From positions 38,216 to 78,028 of the forward strand of contig DKIG01000020.1 of assembly GCA_002454165.1 (NCBI GenBank): a stretch of DNA of 39,813 nt. Reading direction: 5' to 3'. This DNA comes from Gammaproteobacteria bacterium UBA6724 (lineage in GTDB: Bacteria > Pseudomonadota > Gammaproteobacteria > Pseudomonadales > Azotimanducaceae). Below, one piece after another: positions 24,788 through 32,151 of this stretch (position 1 is the stretch's first letter; every line of letters begins with the position of its first letter). The notes beneath the pieces are model-generated. The model worked only from the letters and a program-made list of their open reading frames with translations. It was not told the DNA's origin and did not search any database. The position numbers were made by a program, and so were the translations under genes.

Positions 24788-26215
24788 ATTACTACTGGCG
24801 TTCTGGAAAGAAAACCAATTTTTTGGTTCTATGGGTCGGCGGCTATTTCTTACGGCATTAAAAATAATGCCTTCAGTTACCTACTACTCATCTATGCCAA
24901 TCAGGTATTGGGACTGCCTGCCTATCTAGCGTCCTTGGCACTTGCCATTGCCATGCTTTGGGACGCCGTGTCTGATCTGCTACTGGGGCATTGGTCGGAT
25001 AAAACCAGCAGTCGGCTGGGGCGGCGCCATCCCTTTATGTACGCGGCTATCTTTCTGTTGCCGCTAGCCTTTTACGGGCTATTTAATCCCTATATTGAAT
25101 TGAATGAAGACAATACCTTCTTCTATGTGTTGGTGCTGGCGATTTTGATTCGCACCGGGACCACCCTGTTTGAGGTGCCGTCCACAGCCCTGTTGCCCGA
25201 TCTTGAAACCGATTATGACCGCCGCAACAAGTGGCTGGCACTGCGCTATGCCTTTGGCTGGTATGGCGGGAATGGTATCCACACTATCAATTTTCTCTTC
25301 TGGGTGGGTGCCTATGGTGTTGCAGTTCAGACGGGCTATTCAATTTACGGCACGGTGGGGGCAGTGTTGATTGTCTTTGCCATCATCATATCGGCTTTGG
25401 GTACGCAACGGGTGGCGGCGGCTCTACCAAAGCCGAGTGAAAAGTTTCGGTTTAATGCCATTGCCTATGAGATCCGCCAGATATTTCAGTCTATCAGGAA
25501 TCGTAATTTCGCCGCCTTGTTCTTCTATGGTATGACCCGGGGTATTGCCCTCGGGCTGGGGGCGGCATTGTATCTTTATAACACCACCTACTTCTTCGCC
25601 TTCACGGGCAAGCAGATAGCGGTGACTGGCTTTGGGGTCATGGCGGCACCGGTGATTGCTTACTATCTGGCACCGCTTATGGGCCGACGCTTCGGCAAGA
25701 AGCGTGGTGCAATTATCGCCATTCTGGCTAACATCTGCCTCTATCCCACTCCCTATATCCTGTTGCTGGTTGGTTGGTGGCCAGAGCCTGGGAGTTGGTT
25801 ATCCCTCTATTGCTATTCTGTTTTCATCGTGGTTGAAGTGGTTTGCACCATCATTGGCGATGTATTGATGGATTCCATGATGGCGGATGTGGTCGAGGAT
25901 AGTGAGCTGACTACCAAGCGTCGCTCCGAGGGCCTCTTCTACGCCGCGAAGGGTTTTGCTGCCAAAGCGGTTTCCGCGGGCGGGATCATCGCCGCGGGTA
26001 GCATAGTGTCACTGATCGGACTGGATGGCATCAACTCGGTTGAGCAGGTGACCGATGAACTGAGGTTTAGCATGGCTATCTTTTTTCTGCCGCTCTACTG
26101 CGGCTTGTATCTGTTCAGCGTTTATATCCTGTCTGGTTACAGGATCACCCGTGAAGACCACACCGCGAACCTGACGGCCCTCGCCGAACGTCGTGATGGG
26201 GAGATGACGGTGTGA
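24788..26215 (+). CDS. GPH/melibiose-type MFS transporter with probable ATT start
   Basis: Membrane carrier of the glycoside-pentoside-hexuronide:cation symporter group, about 475 residues and 11-12 membrane segments. The GPH loop 2-3 motif is clear (WDAVSDLLLGHWSDKTSSRLGRRHPFMY). The first usual start codon in frame is TTG 24908, but it would remove the whole first membrane helix. The frame is open upstream to a TGA at 24764 and encodes TTGVLERKPIFWFYGSAAIS and a hydrophobic helix, a typical N-terminus. No ATG, GTG or TTG exists in that stretch. TTGAGGA at 24774-24780 is 7 bases before an ATT at 24788, the best-placed start; CTG 24782 is an alternative. The transported substrate is unknown, though GPH members carry sugars or related solutes. 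Confidence 0.8.
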   Translation: MTTGVLERKPIFWFYGSAAISYGIKNNAFSYLLLIYANQVLGLPAYLASLALAIAMLWDAVSDLLLGHWSDKTSSRLGRRHPFMYAAIFLLPLAFYGLFNPYIELNEDNTFFYVLVLAILIRTGTTLFEVPSTALLPDLETDYDRRNKWLALRYAFGWYGGNGIHTINFLFWVGAYGVAVQTGYSIYGTVGAVLIVFAIIISALGTQRVAAALPKPSEKFRFNAIAYEIRQIFQSIRNRNFAALFFYGMTRGIALGLGAALYLYNTTYFFAFTGKQIAVTGFGVMAAPVIAYYLAPLMGRRFGKKRGAIIAILANICLYPTPYILLLVGWWPEPGSWLSLYCYSVFIVVEVVCTIIGDVLMDSMMADVVEDSELTTKRRSEGLFYAAKGFAAKAVSAGGIIAAGSIVSLIGLDGINSVEQVTDELRFSMAIFFLPLYCGLYLFSVYILSGYRITREDHTANLTALAERRDGEMTV

Positions 26216-26247
26216 TGCACATTCCAGGTGATGCGCCGGGTTAACCG

Positions 26248-28053
26248 CTATATTGAAGAAATCCTAAGCAGCGGCTGGGTGGACAGTTTTAGCCATTCAA
26301 GATCCTCACTTCTGAGCAGTGGCGACAGCTTTTCCCTCACTTCAGTATGGTAGTTGTTGAGCCAGTCGGCTTCTTCCCCGGTCATCAACTCAGTATCTAT
26401 CAGGCGCAAATCAAAGGGCGCAAGGGTGATGGTCTCAAATTGCAGCATCCCGTCATCCCGTTCCGTGACTGCCATCAAGTTTTCGCAGCGGATGCCGAAA
26501 CAATCTTCCTGGTAGTAGCCTGGCTCGTTGGAGACCACCATGCCCGGCATGAGTGGCTCTTGTGTGCCTGACTTGCTGATCTGCTGAGGACCCTCATGCA
26601 CACAAAGAAAGGTGCCGACGCCATGACCGGTGCCGTGGTCATAGTCAAAACCTTCCTGCCACAAAAATTGTCGCGCCAGGGCGTCAAGCTGCACACCGTA
26701 GGTACCCTTGGGGAAGACCGAGCGGGCAAGGGCGATATGACCCTTCAGTACCAGCGTGAAAAACCTGATATGGGCCGGATCTGGCATACCGATGATGACG
26801 GTACGGGTGATATCCGTCGTGCCATCGGAATATTGGCCACCAGAATCAACCAGATAGAGGTTATCCAGTTCCAGCATTTTTGGTTCGCCGTTCTTGTGGT
26901 TGTAGTGACATAAGGCACCGTTTGCACCCACGGCAGAGATGGTGTCAAAGGACAGGTCGTGGATGTCGGACAGGTCGCGCCGGAATAATTCCAGTTGATC
27001 GGCAAGTTCACCTTCATGGTGCATTCGTCCGGCCTCAACTTCCCGTTCTATCCAGGCGAGATAACGAGTAACCGCCGAGCCATCGCGGATATGGCAGTTT
27101 CTCATGCCCAATAGCTCCGTATCATTCTTTTGCGCTTTAGGTACCAGCACCGGGTCGGTACCTGCGATGAGTTTACATCCGGCTTCTTGGCAGCGGAGCT
27201 GGCACCAGGCATTGGCAGTCATAGGGTCAGCCAGCACCTGCTTACCTTGTCTGCCAAGTGCATTGAGTGCCTGGCTCAGTTGGCTGGCATCGCGCACAGA
27301 AACCTTCTTGCCAACATGCTGAGCAAAGTTGCCCGGTAGTTTCTCCGGGTTGGTGTAAAGTAGCATTTCACCCTCGGCGGACAGGGTGGCGAAGGCAAGC
27401 AACACTGGCAGTCTGGGAATGTCCGCGCCGCGAATATTCAGCAACCAGGCAATTGAATCAAGTTGAGTGATCAGGGCAAGATCGGCACCGGTTGCTTTTA
27501 TCGCAGATGCAATCCTATGCCTTTTGCTTTCGCTATCTTCGCCCGTGTAGTTTTCACCCAGCAGTATTACCGGCCTGGTCTCTGGTTTGGGTCTGTCTGA
27601 CCATTGCAGATCAATCGGGTTCTCGGCAAGCTCAACCAGTGCAATGCCTTGCTCGCCAAGTATTTTTTTGCTCCGTTCAAACCATGCCAGGGAATGGAGC
27701 CGTGAATCCAGGCCGACTCTGTACTTTCCAGTGCCGCGGCTTGATAAAGCATCCCCTAGCCAGATGATTGGCGGTTCCTCAATCAGATGATGAAAGCTGT
27801 AGCAGGCCGATGGAACCTGTTGCCGCGCCTGTATGGTGTATCGGCCGTCAACAAATATCGCAGCAGACTCCTGCATCAGGATTACCATGCCCGCTGAACC
27901 AGTGAAGCCGCTGACCCATTGCAAACGTTCATTTTGCGGCGGGACATATTCACCGAGATACTCATCGGCGCGGGGCACAATGAAAGCATCCAGCCCATCG
28001 CTGGTCATTGTTTCCCGTAGCAAGCCAAGTCGTTGCGAGATAGTGTTATCCAT
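26248..28053 (-). CDS. Xaa-Pro aminopeptidase (aminopeptidase P family, long form)
   Basis: Cytoplasmic M24B metallopeptidase that removes N-terminal residues preceding proline. 601 residues from the ATG at 28053, the size of the eukaryote-like XPNPEP1 form and much longer than E. coli PepP (441). Two N-terminal creatinase-like domains precede the pita-bread domain. Metal ligands are all present: D403 and D414 (LVDSGGQYSDGTTDITRT), H477 (GTGHGVGTFLCVHEGP), E510 (NEPGYY) and E524 (IRCENL). An ATG at 28077 would add eight residues, but only the inner ATG has an AGG at the right distance. Tail-to-tail with the carrier gene on its 3' side; a TPR gene lies 29 bases upstream. Confidence 0.92.
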   Translation of the reverse strand: MDNTISQRLGLLRETMTSDGLDAFIVPRADEYLGEYVPPQNERLQWVSGFTGSAGMVILMQESAAIFVDGRYTIQARQQVPSACYSFHHLIEEPPIIWLGDALSSRGTGKYRVGLDSRLHSLAWFERSKKILGEQGIALVELAENPIDLQWSDRPKPETRPVILLGENYTGEDSESKRHRIASAIKATGADLALITQLDSIAWLLNIRGADIPRLPVLLAFATLSAEGEMLLYTNPEKLPGNFAQHVGKKVSVRDASQLSQALNALGRQGKQVLADPMTANAWCQLRCQEAGCKLIAGTDPVLVPKAQKNDTELLGMRNCHIRDGSAVTRYLAWIEREVEAGRMHHEGELADQLELFRRDLSDIHDLSFDTISAVGANGALCHYNHKNGEPKMLELDNLYLVDSGGQYSDGTTDITRTVIIGMPDPAHIRFFTLVLKGHIALARSVFPKGTYGVQLDALARQFLWQEGFDYDHGTGHGVGTFLCVHEGPQQISKSGTQEPLMPGMVVSNEPGYYQEDCFGIRCENLMAVTERDDGMLQFETITLAPFDLRLIDTELMTGEEADWLNNYHTEVREKLSPLLRSEDLEWLKLSTQPLLRISSI

Positions 28054-28082
28054 AGTGGCCTGGTCAGCAGAGAGCATAGTGT

Positions 28083-28637
28083 TCAGGATTCTGGTTCCGG
28101 CACCAGTGGCGTGTTCAATGCTTCCAGTTTGCGCCTGAGCCGCTCAGCCCTGGGGTTTGCTTCAAGCCCGGCTTCAAGAGAGCCCTTCGCCTCATCCCAA
28201 CGCTCCAATCTGAGCAAGGCAAGCGCACGATTATAGTAGAGGGCATCAAGTGCCACCTCGTCGGGGGCAAGGGCACGGTCATAATCCGCCAAGGCTTTTT
28301 CATATTCGTGGAGGCGCTGAAAGGTATTGCCACGATTGATGTAGATTTTTGCCGTTTTTGAAGTGAGTAGCAGGGCTTGGTTGTAATCCATCATGGCAGC
28401 GTCAAATCTGCCCAGAGCAGAATAAATGATGCCCCGATTGGTGTAGGTCGCCGCCAGGTCATGCCGTTGCAAACTGTCCTTGCGTATTGCCCTGGTGCAA
28501 TATCGGATGCCGTAGTCGGACCGGGGTAATTGGCTTGCCTGGTAACAGATGCCAGCGTTGCCCGTGCCAAAGGAAGTCTGGGACTGGGGAAGGGCTGGCA
28601 GGGCCAGGAACAAGAGAGGGAGCAGCATCCATTTCAT
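28083..28637 (-). CDS. Exported tetratricopeptide-repeat protein
   Basis: 184 residues from the ATG at 28637, which has AGGA 5 bases upstream. The first ~18 residues are a signal peptide (MKWMLLPLLFLALPALPQSQ). Three TPR units follow (AATYTNRGIIYSALGRFDAA, then KIYINRGNTFQRLHEYEKAL, then LDALYYNRALALLRLERWDE), making a small scaffold likely located in the periplasm. Two cysteines (GICYQ and IRYCTRAI) lie between the signal and the first repeat. The frame extends upstream to 28916, but that part overlaps the metallophosphatase gene and looks non-coding. Partner unknown. Probably cotranscribed with the downstream aminopeptidase. Confidence 0.75.
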   Translation of the reverse strand: MKWMLLPLLFLALPALPQSQTSFGTGNAGICYQASQLPRSDYGIRYCTRAIRKDSLQRHDLAATYTNRGIIYSALGRFDAAMMDYNQALLLTSKTAKIYINRGNTFQRLHEYEKALADYDRALAPDEVALDALYYNRALALLRLERWDEAKGSLEAGLEANPRAERLRRKLEALNTPLVPEPES

Positions 28638-28731
28638 GCTTGTCCTGGCCTTGCCATTATTAATGGTTGCTTCAATGTATATCTGGCTTGTCATGGTGTG
28701 TCCCGTCCTGATGAGAATCAGCGGCGCCCGG

Positions 28732-29472
28732 TCAAGCCAGCCTGACAGGCTCCCAATGACCGGAGAAGGCCTGGGTGTCCCGCCAGATGACATGGTCGTC
28801 ATCCAACAGCGGCTGGACGCAACCAGGCGCAATAGCATCATCCTCGTCCCTGAAAGTGAACGCGCTGATTGCCTGGTGTTCAAAGTCAATGATAGAAAAG
28901 CCTGGCAAGTGTACACCCCTCAGGGTGCCAGCATTGATCAGGGTCATGGCTTCAAAGTGAATCAGAGTGCGGAAGTGCATGTGCCCGTTCACGAGATACC
29001 TATATTCTCCGCCCTTAATGATCTGGTCAAGTTCCTGACTGCGCTCAACTTGCATTCGCTCGGTGCCGGGCCAGACCTTCTGCAGGTCATTGTCGGCAAC
29101 GCCGTGACACAAGAGCAGGTCGCCGTGAATGGTGTTGAATTTTAACTGGGTCGGCAGGGACCTGAGCCAGTCTGTCGTCAGGGCGGAAAGATCAGCCTGC
29201 ATCTGGGCGTCCGGCACATCCCTATGACTATCTTCCAGCAACCATCTGTCATGGTTGCCCCGAACCGTGTGTATGCCTGCCTGGTATAGCATGCTGACGC
29301 ATTCATCCGGGCAACCCGTGCCATCAACTATATCGCCGGTGCAGATGATGACATCTGGTGAAAGGGTGTTGAGGTAGTTAATCGCCCGGCGCAACCGCGC
29401 ATCCTCGGCATGGACATCACCAATGATGCCAAGTCTGGTTATTGTCCCCGTTGCTGCAAGAAGGTCGGTCAA
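28732..29472 (-). CDS. Calcineurin-like metallophosphatase
   Basis: 246-residue predicted phosphoesterase of the calcineurin-like superfamily. The metal motifs appear in order: IGDVHAE near residue 18, CTGDIVDG near 45, VRGNHDRW near 71, LLCHG near 122, and NGHMHFRT near 162. No signal peptide, so cytoplasmic. The C-terminal 50 residues are an added beta-rich part (FSIIDFEHQAISAFTFRDED). The start is a TTG at 29472; no ATG keeps the GDVH motif at a normal distance. The substrate cannot be predicted; the YfcE/MJ0936-like phosphodiesterase group is a possible relative. The next upstream gene ends 17 bases away. Confidence 0.85.
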   Translation of the reverse strand: MTDLLAATGTITRLGIIGDVHAEDARLRRAINYLNTLSPDVIICTGDIVDGTGCPDECVSMLYQAGIHTVRGNHDRWLLEDSHRDVPDAQMQADLSALTTDWLRSLPTQLKFNTIHGDLLLCHGVADNDLQKVWPGTERMQVERSQELDQIIKGGEYRYLVNGHMHFRTLIHFEAMTLINAGTLRGVHLPGFSIIDFEHQAISAFTFRDEDDAIAPGCVQPLLDDDHVIWRDTQAFSGHWEPVRLA

Positions 29473-29489
29473 TATACTTACGGCGCCTG

Positions 29490-29954
29490 CTATGCCGCCG
29501 CACCAGAGCGTGAATCATATTTCTGAGCGATGCGCCAGTGAACGAAAAATATCGGGATGCTGACCAGTAGCACCAGGGCAACCCGAATAAGACTGGCGAT
29601 GGCGGTGTGCCGTTTATCGCTCATTTTTAACGCCATCCCCGTGGCTCTGAGCCCCTCAACCTCTTCGTCGGAGAGAGGCTGCCTTGCCTCCTGATACCAG
29701 GCATTATCTGAACAGCGTCGAGAATGCTCGTATAGGCTCTGCTGTACATTGTTCGCGTTACGACACATTGCCGCATTTGAGCGCCAGGCCTGATTTGAAC
29801 GGAGATGAGAGTATTCGTGCGGGGACATGAGCAGTGTTGGATGAATGGCAGTCACTATGGCATGGAGGCCAATACCGGATGACACGGTGATAGCGAGCAC
29901 GGCGCCAAGACAAACAATGATGGCGTAAATTCGGGTAAACATAATATTCATCAT
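29490..29954 (-). CDS. Hypothetical two-helix membrane protein
   Basis: I do not recognise a family. From the ATG at 29954 (GAGAAAG just upstream) the protein has 154 residues; a TTG at 29972 would add six. One membrane segment is at the N-terminus (about residues 6-30) and one near the C-terminus (about 120-142). The ~90 residues between them are polar, with two cysteines (MCRNANN and RRCSDN) and an acidic SDEEVEGLRATG stretch, and would sit on one side of the membrane, most likely the periplasm. It is probably in the same transcript as the metallophosphatase. Confidence 0.6.
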   Translation of the reverse strand: MMNIMFTRIYAIIVCLGAVLAITVSSGIGLHAIVTAIHPTLLMSPHEYSHLRSNQAWRSNAAMCRNANNVQQSLYEHSRRCSDNAWYQEARQPLSDEEVEGLRATGMALKMSDKRHTAIASLIRVALVLLVSIPIFFVHWRIAQKYDSRSGAAA

Positions 29955-30060
29955 ATCTTTCTCTGTGAGCAATCTGCGCAGGGCCTAAGGAGTGTTAATG
30001 TAACAACTTGACCGCGCTGAGACAAGATTGAGGCACTGCCTAGTCCCGACATCCAGCCCC

Positions 30061-30507
30061 TTACCCGGATTTCCAGTTGTTAAATAAACCTGCAACTATC
30101 AAGCACATGCCAATGATTCCAAGACCACTGCCGAGAGTCATAATAATTTGAATTGTCAATTCAATTGATGGCGATGCTTGAAATCCTTTCCCTGCCATAA
30201 CAAGTGTTTGCCCCGCGCCCAGGGCAGCGGCGAGACTAATCCCTAACCAGATAACATAAATGCCGATGATATTGGCGTGATAGGCTATCCTTTCTAGTAG
30301 CGGCTTTAGATGCAACAGATTCCAAAACAAGCCAAAGATCATCAATGCCATACCGCTTTGCACGGCGGCCATATGACCCGATAGCGCCATGCGTGGAATG
30401 ATAAACACAGGTATTAACAAGCCTTGAATCAAGCCTAGGAAAAACAACAGCGCACCCATAAATATGAGTCTTTTGCCTCTATATGATATTTGTAAAGCGA
30501 TAGTCAT
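30061..30507 (-). CDS. Four-helix membrane protein, styrene oxide isomerase-like superfamily (tentative)
   Basis: 148 residues with four membrane helices (about 15-37, 44-65, 76-99, 117-142). The stretch IIPRMALSGHMAAVQSGMAL resembles the helix-2 motif of the styrene oxide isomerase/uncharacterised four-helix relatives, where a His (here H46) binds heme and an Asn six residues later is catalytic; here that position is Ser. LHLKPLLERIAYHANIIGIY and the Gly/Ala-rich helix 3 also fit. This rests on remembered family patterns, not a search. GGAGG lies 5 bases before the ATG at 30507; ATG 30510 is too close. It is transcribed away from fumC, so 30508-30653 must hold both promoters, though I could not assign boxes. 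Confidence 0.6.
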   Translation of the reverse strand: MTIALQISYRGKRLIFMGALLFFLGLIQGLLIPVFIIPRMALSGHMAAVQSGMALMIFGLFWNLLHLKPLLERIAYHANIIGIYVIWLGISLAAALGAGQTLVMAGKGFQASPSIELTIQIIMTLGSGLGIIGMCLIVAGLFNNWKSG

Positions 30508-30653
30508 CATTGCCTCCAGAAATGTTTATAGGGAACTCGGAATCATAGTATCCTGAAACTATCTCAAACAGAAACTCTGGATTGAAAATAAATCTGCTTT
30601 AACCAGGTGTCGTAATAAGGTGGGATGCGGTTAGCAATTAAAACGAGGTCATC

Positions 30654-32036
30654 ATGCGTAAGGAAAAAGATTCGCTGGGCGAGGTACTGGTGCCAGAAGA
30701 CCGATATTTCGGTGCTCAGACGCAACGGGCGGCCGAGAATTTTCGTGTCGGTAGCGAGCGTTTTCCGGTCGAGATAATCCGTGCTCACGCCATCGTCAAA
30801 AAGGCGGCAGCGCGGGTCAACCACAAACTCGGTAGCCTGGATAAACATCTGGCAAGGACGATTGAAGCTGCCGCCGACGAAGTCATTGCGGGTAAACTTA
30901 ACGAGCATTTCCCGCTGACAATATGGCAGAGTGGCAGCGGCACCCAGTTCAACATGAACGTCAACGAGGTGATCGCCAACCGCAGTATTGAAATGCTCGG
31001 CGGGGAACTCGGCACCAAATCGCCGGTACATCCGAACGATCATGTCAATATGTCTCAGTCAACCAACGACACGGTGCCGACCTCCATCCACATCGCTGCT
31101 CTGGTTGCCATGACCGACGATCTGCTACCGGCCGTCACTGCGCTTGCCGAGACACTGAATGACAAGGCTGAGGCTTTCAGTGACATCATCAAAATTGGGC
31201 GCACCCATCTGCAAGACGCTACCCCTCTGACTCTAGGGCAGGAATTTTCAGGCTATGTCTGTCAACTGCAGCAAGCTGCTGCCGCTATATCCAAAAGTCT
31301 TGACTGGCTGGGAGAGCTATGTATCGGTGGCACCGCCGTCGGTACTGGACTCAACACCAAGCCCGGCTACGCCGAGATGATGGCTAAAGAAATTTCCGCC
31401 ATGACCGGTAAAACCTTCCGCCCCGCCGCCAACAAATTCGCCGCTATGGCAGCGCACGATGCCGTCGTCGCCGCATCTGCTACCTTGCGGACCCTTGCCG
31501 CAGCACTGATGAAAATCGCCAACGATATCCGCTGGCTCGGTAGCGGTCCCCGCAGTGGCTTTGGTGAGCTCATCCTGCCCGCCAATGAGCCGGGGAGCTC
31601 CATCATGCCGGGCAAGGTCAACCCCACTCAGTGCGAAATGTTGACGATGATCGTCTGTCAGGTATATGGCAATGACGCTGCCATCGGCTTCGCGGGCGCG
31701 CAAGGCAATTTTGAACTCAATGTGTACAAGCCATTACTCGGCTATGCCCTGATCAATTCAATCAACCTTCTGGCTGATGGCTGCCGTTCCTTTCGCGACA
31801 ACTGTGTCGCTGGCATTGAAGCCGACGAGCAGCGCATCAACGCCCACCTCAACAACTCGCTGATGCTGGTGACCGCGCTGAACCGGCATATCGGCTACGA
31901 CAAGGCGGCGCAGATTGCATCCAAGGCATGGCGAGAAGGTCTGACCCTCAAGGAATCGGCGCTGGCACTTGGATATGTCACGCAAAAAGAGTTCACCAAA
32001 TGGGTGCGCCCGGAGGAGATGGTCAAGCCGCATTGA
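30654..32036 (+). CDS. fumC: Class II fumarate hydratase FumC
   Basis: Iron-independent homotetrameric fumarase of the TCA cycle, interconverting fumarate and malate. 460 residues (E. coli 467). Motifs: SGSGTQFNMNVNEVIANR, HPNDHVNMSQSTNDTVPT, IGRTHLQDATPLTLGQE and the superfamily signature GSSIMPGKVNP at residues 314-324, whose second-serine loop carries the catalytic base. GAGG is 5 bases before the ATG. The gene is in the class II fumarase group rather than aspartase, judged from the TQ-NMN and HPNDHVN segments. The sulfatase gene begins 115 bases downstream. Confidence 0.94.
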   Translation: MRKEKDSLGEVLVPEDRYFGAQTQRAAENFRVGSERFPVEIIRAHAIVKKAAARVNHKLGSLDKHLARTIEAAADEVIAGKLNEHFPLTIWQSGSGTQFNMNVNEVIANRSIEMLGGELGTKSPVHPNDHVNMSQSTNDTVPTSIHIAALVAMTDDLLPAVTALAETLNDKAEAFSDIIKIGRTHLQDATPLTLGQEFSGYVCQLQQAAAAISKSLDWLGELCIGGTAVGTGLNTKPGYAEMMAKEISAMTGKTFRPAANKFAAMAAHDAVVAASATLRTLAAALMKIANDIRWLGSGPRSGFGELILPANEPGSSIMPGKVNPTQCEMLTMIVCQVYGNDAAIGFAGAQGNFELNVYKPLLGYALINSINLLADGCRSFRDNCVAGIEADEQRINAHLNNSLMLVTALNRHIGYDKAAQIASKAWREGLTLKESALALGYVTQKEFTKWVRPEEMVKPH

Positions 32037-32151
32037 GGGGTCTATCCAAGTGCCTGACGGCGCCTTGGTTGGTAAAGAGCATTTTGTTTCTGATTTTAAT
32101 CCTGGCAGTCGCCCAGGACGACGGCATGATTGGGTAAGCAGGGTGACTTTG

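Noticed and set aside
31928..32137. Small plus-strand frame after fumC ending in a signal-peptide-like hydrophobic stretch
   Set aside because: Most of it is out of frame inside fumC; the part after fumC would be only about 20 residues from a TTG without a ribosome site.
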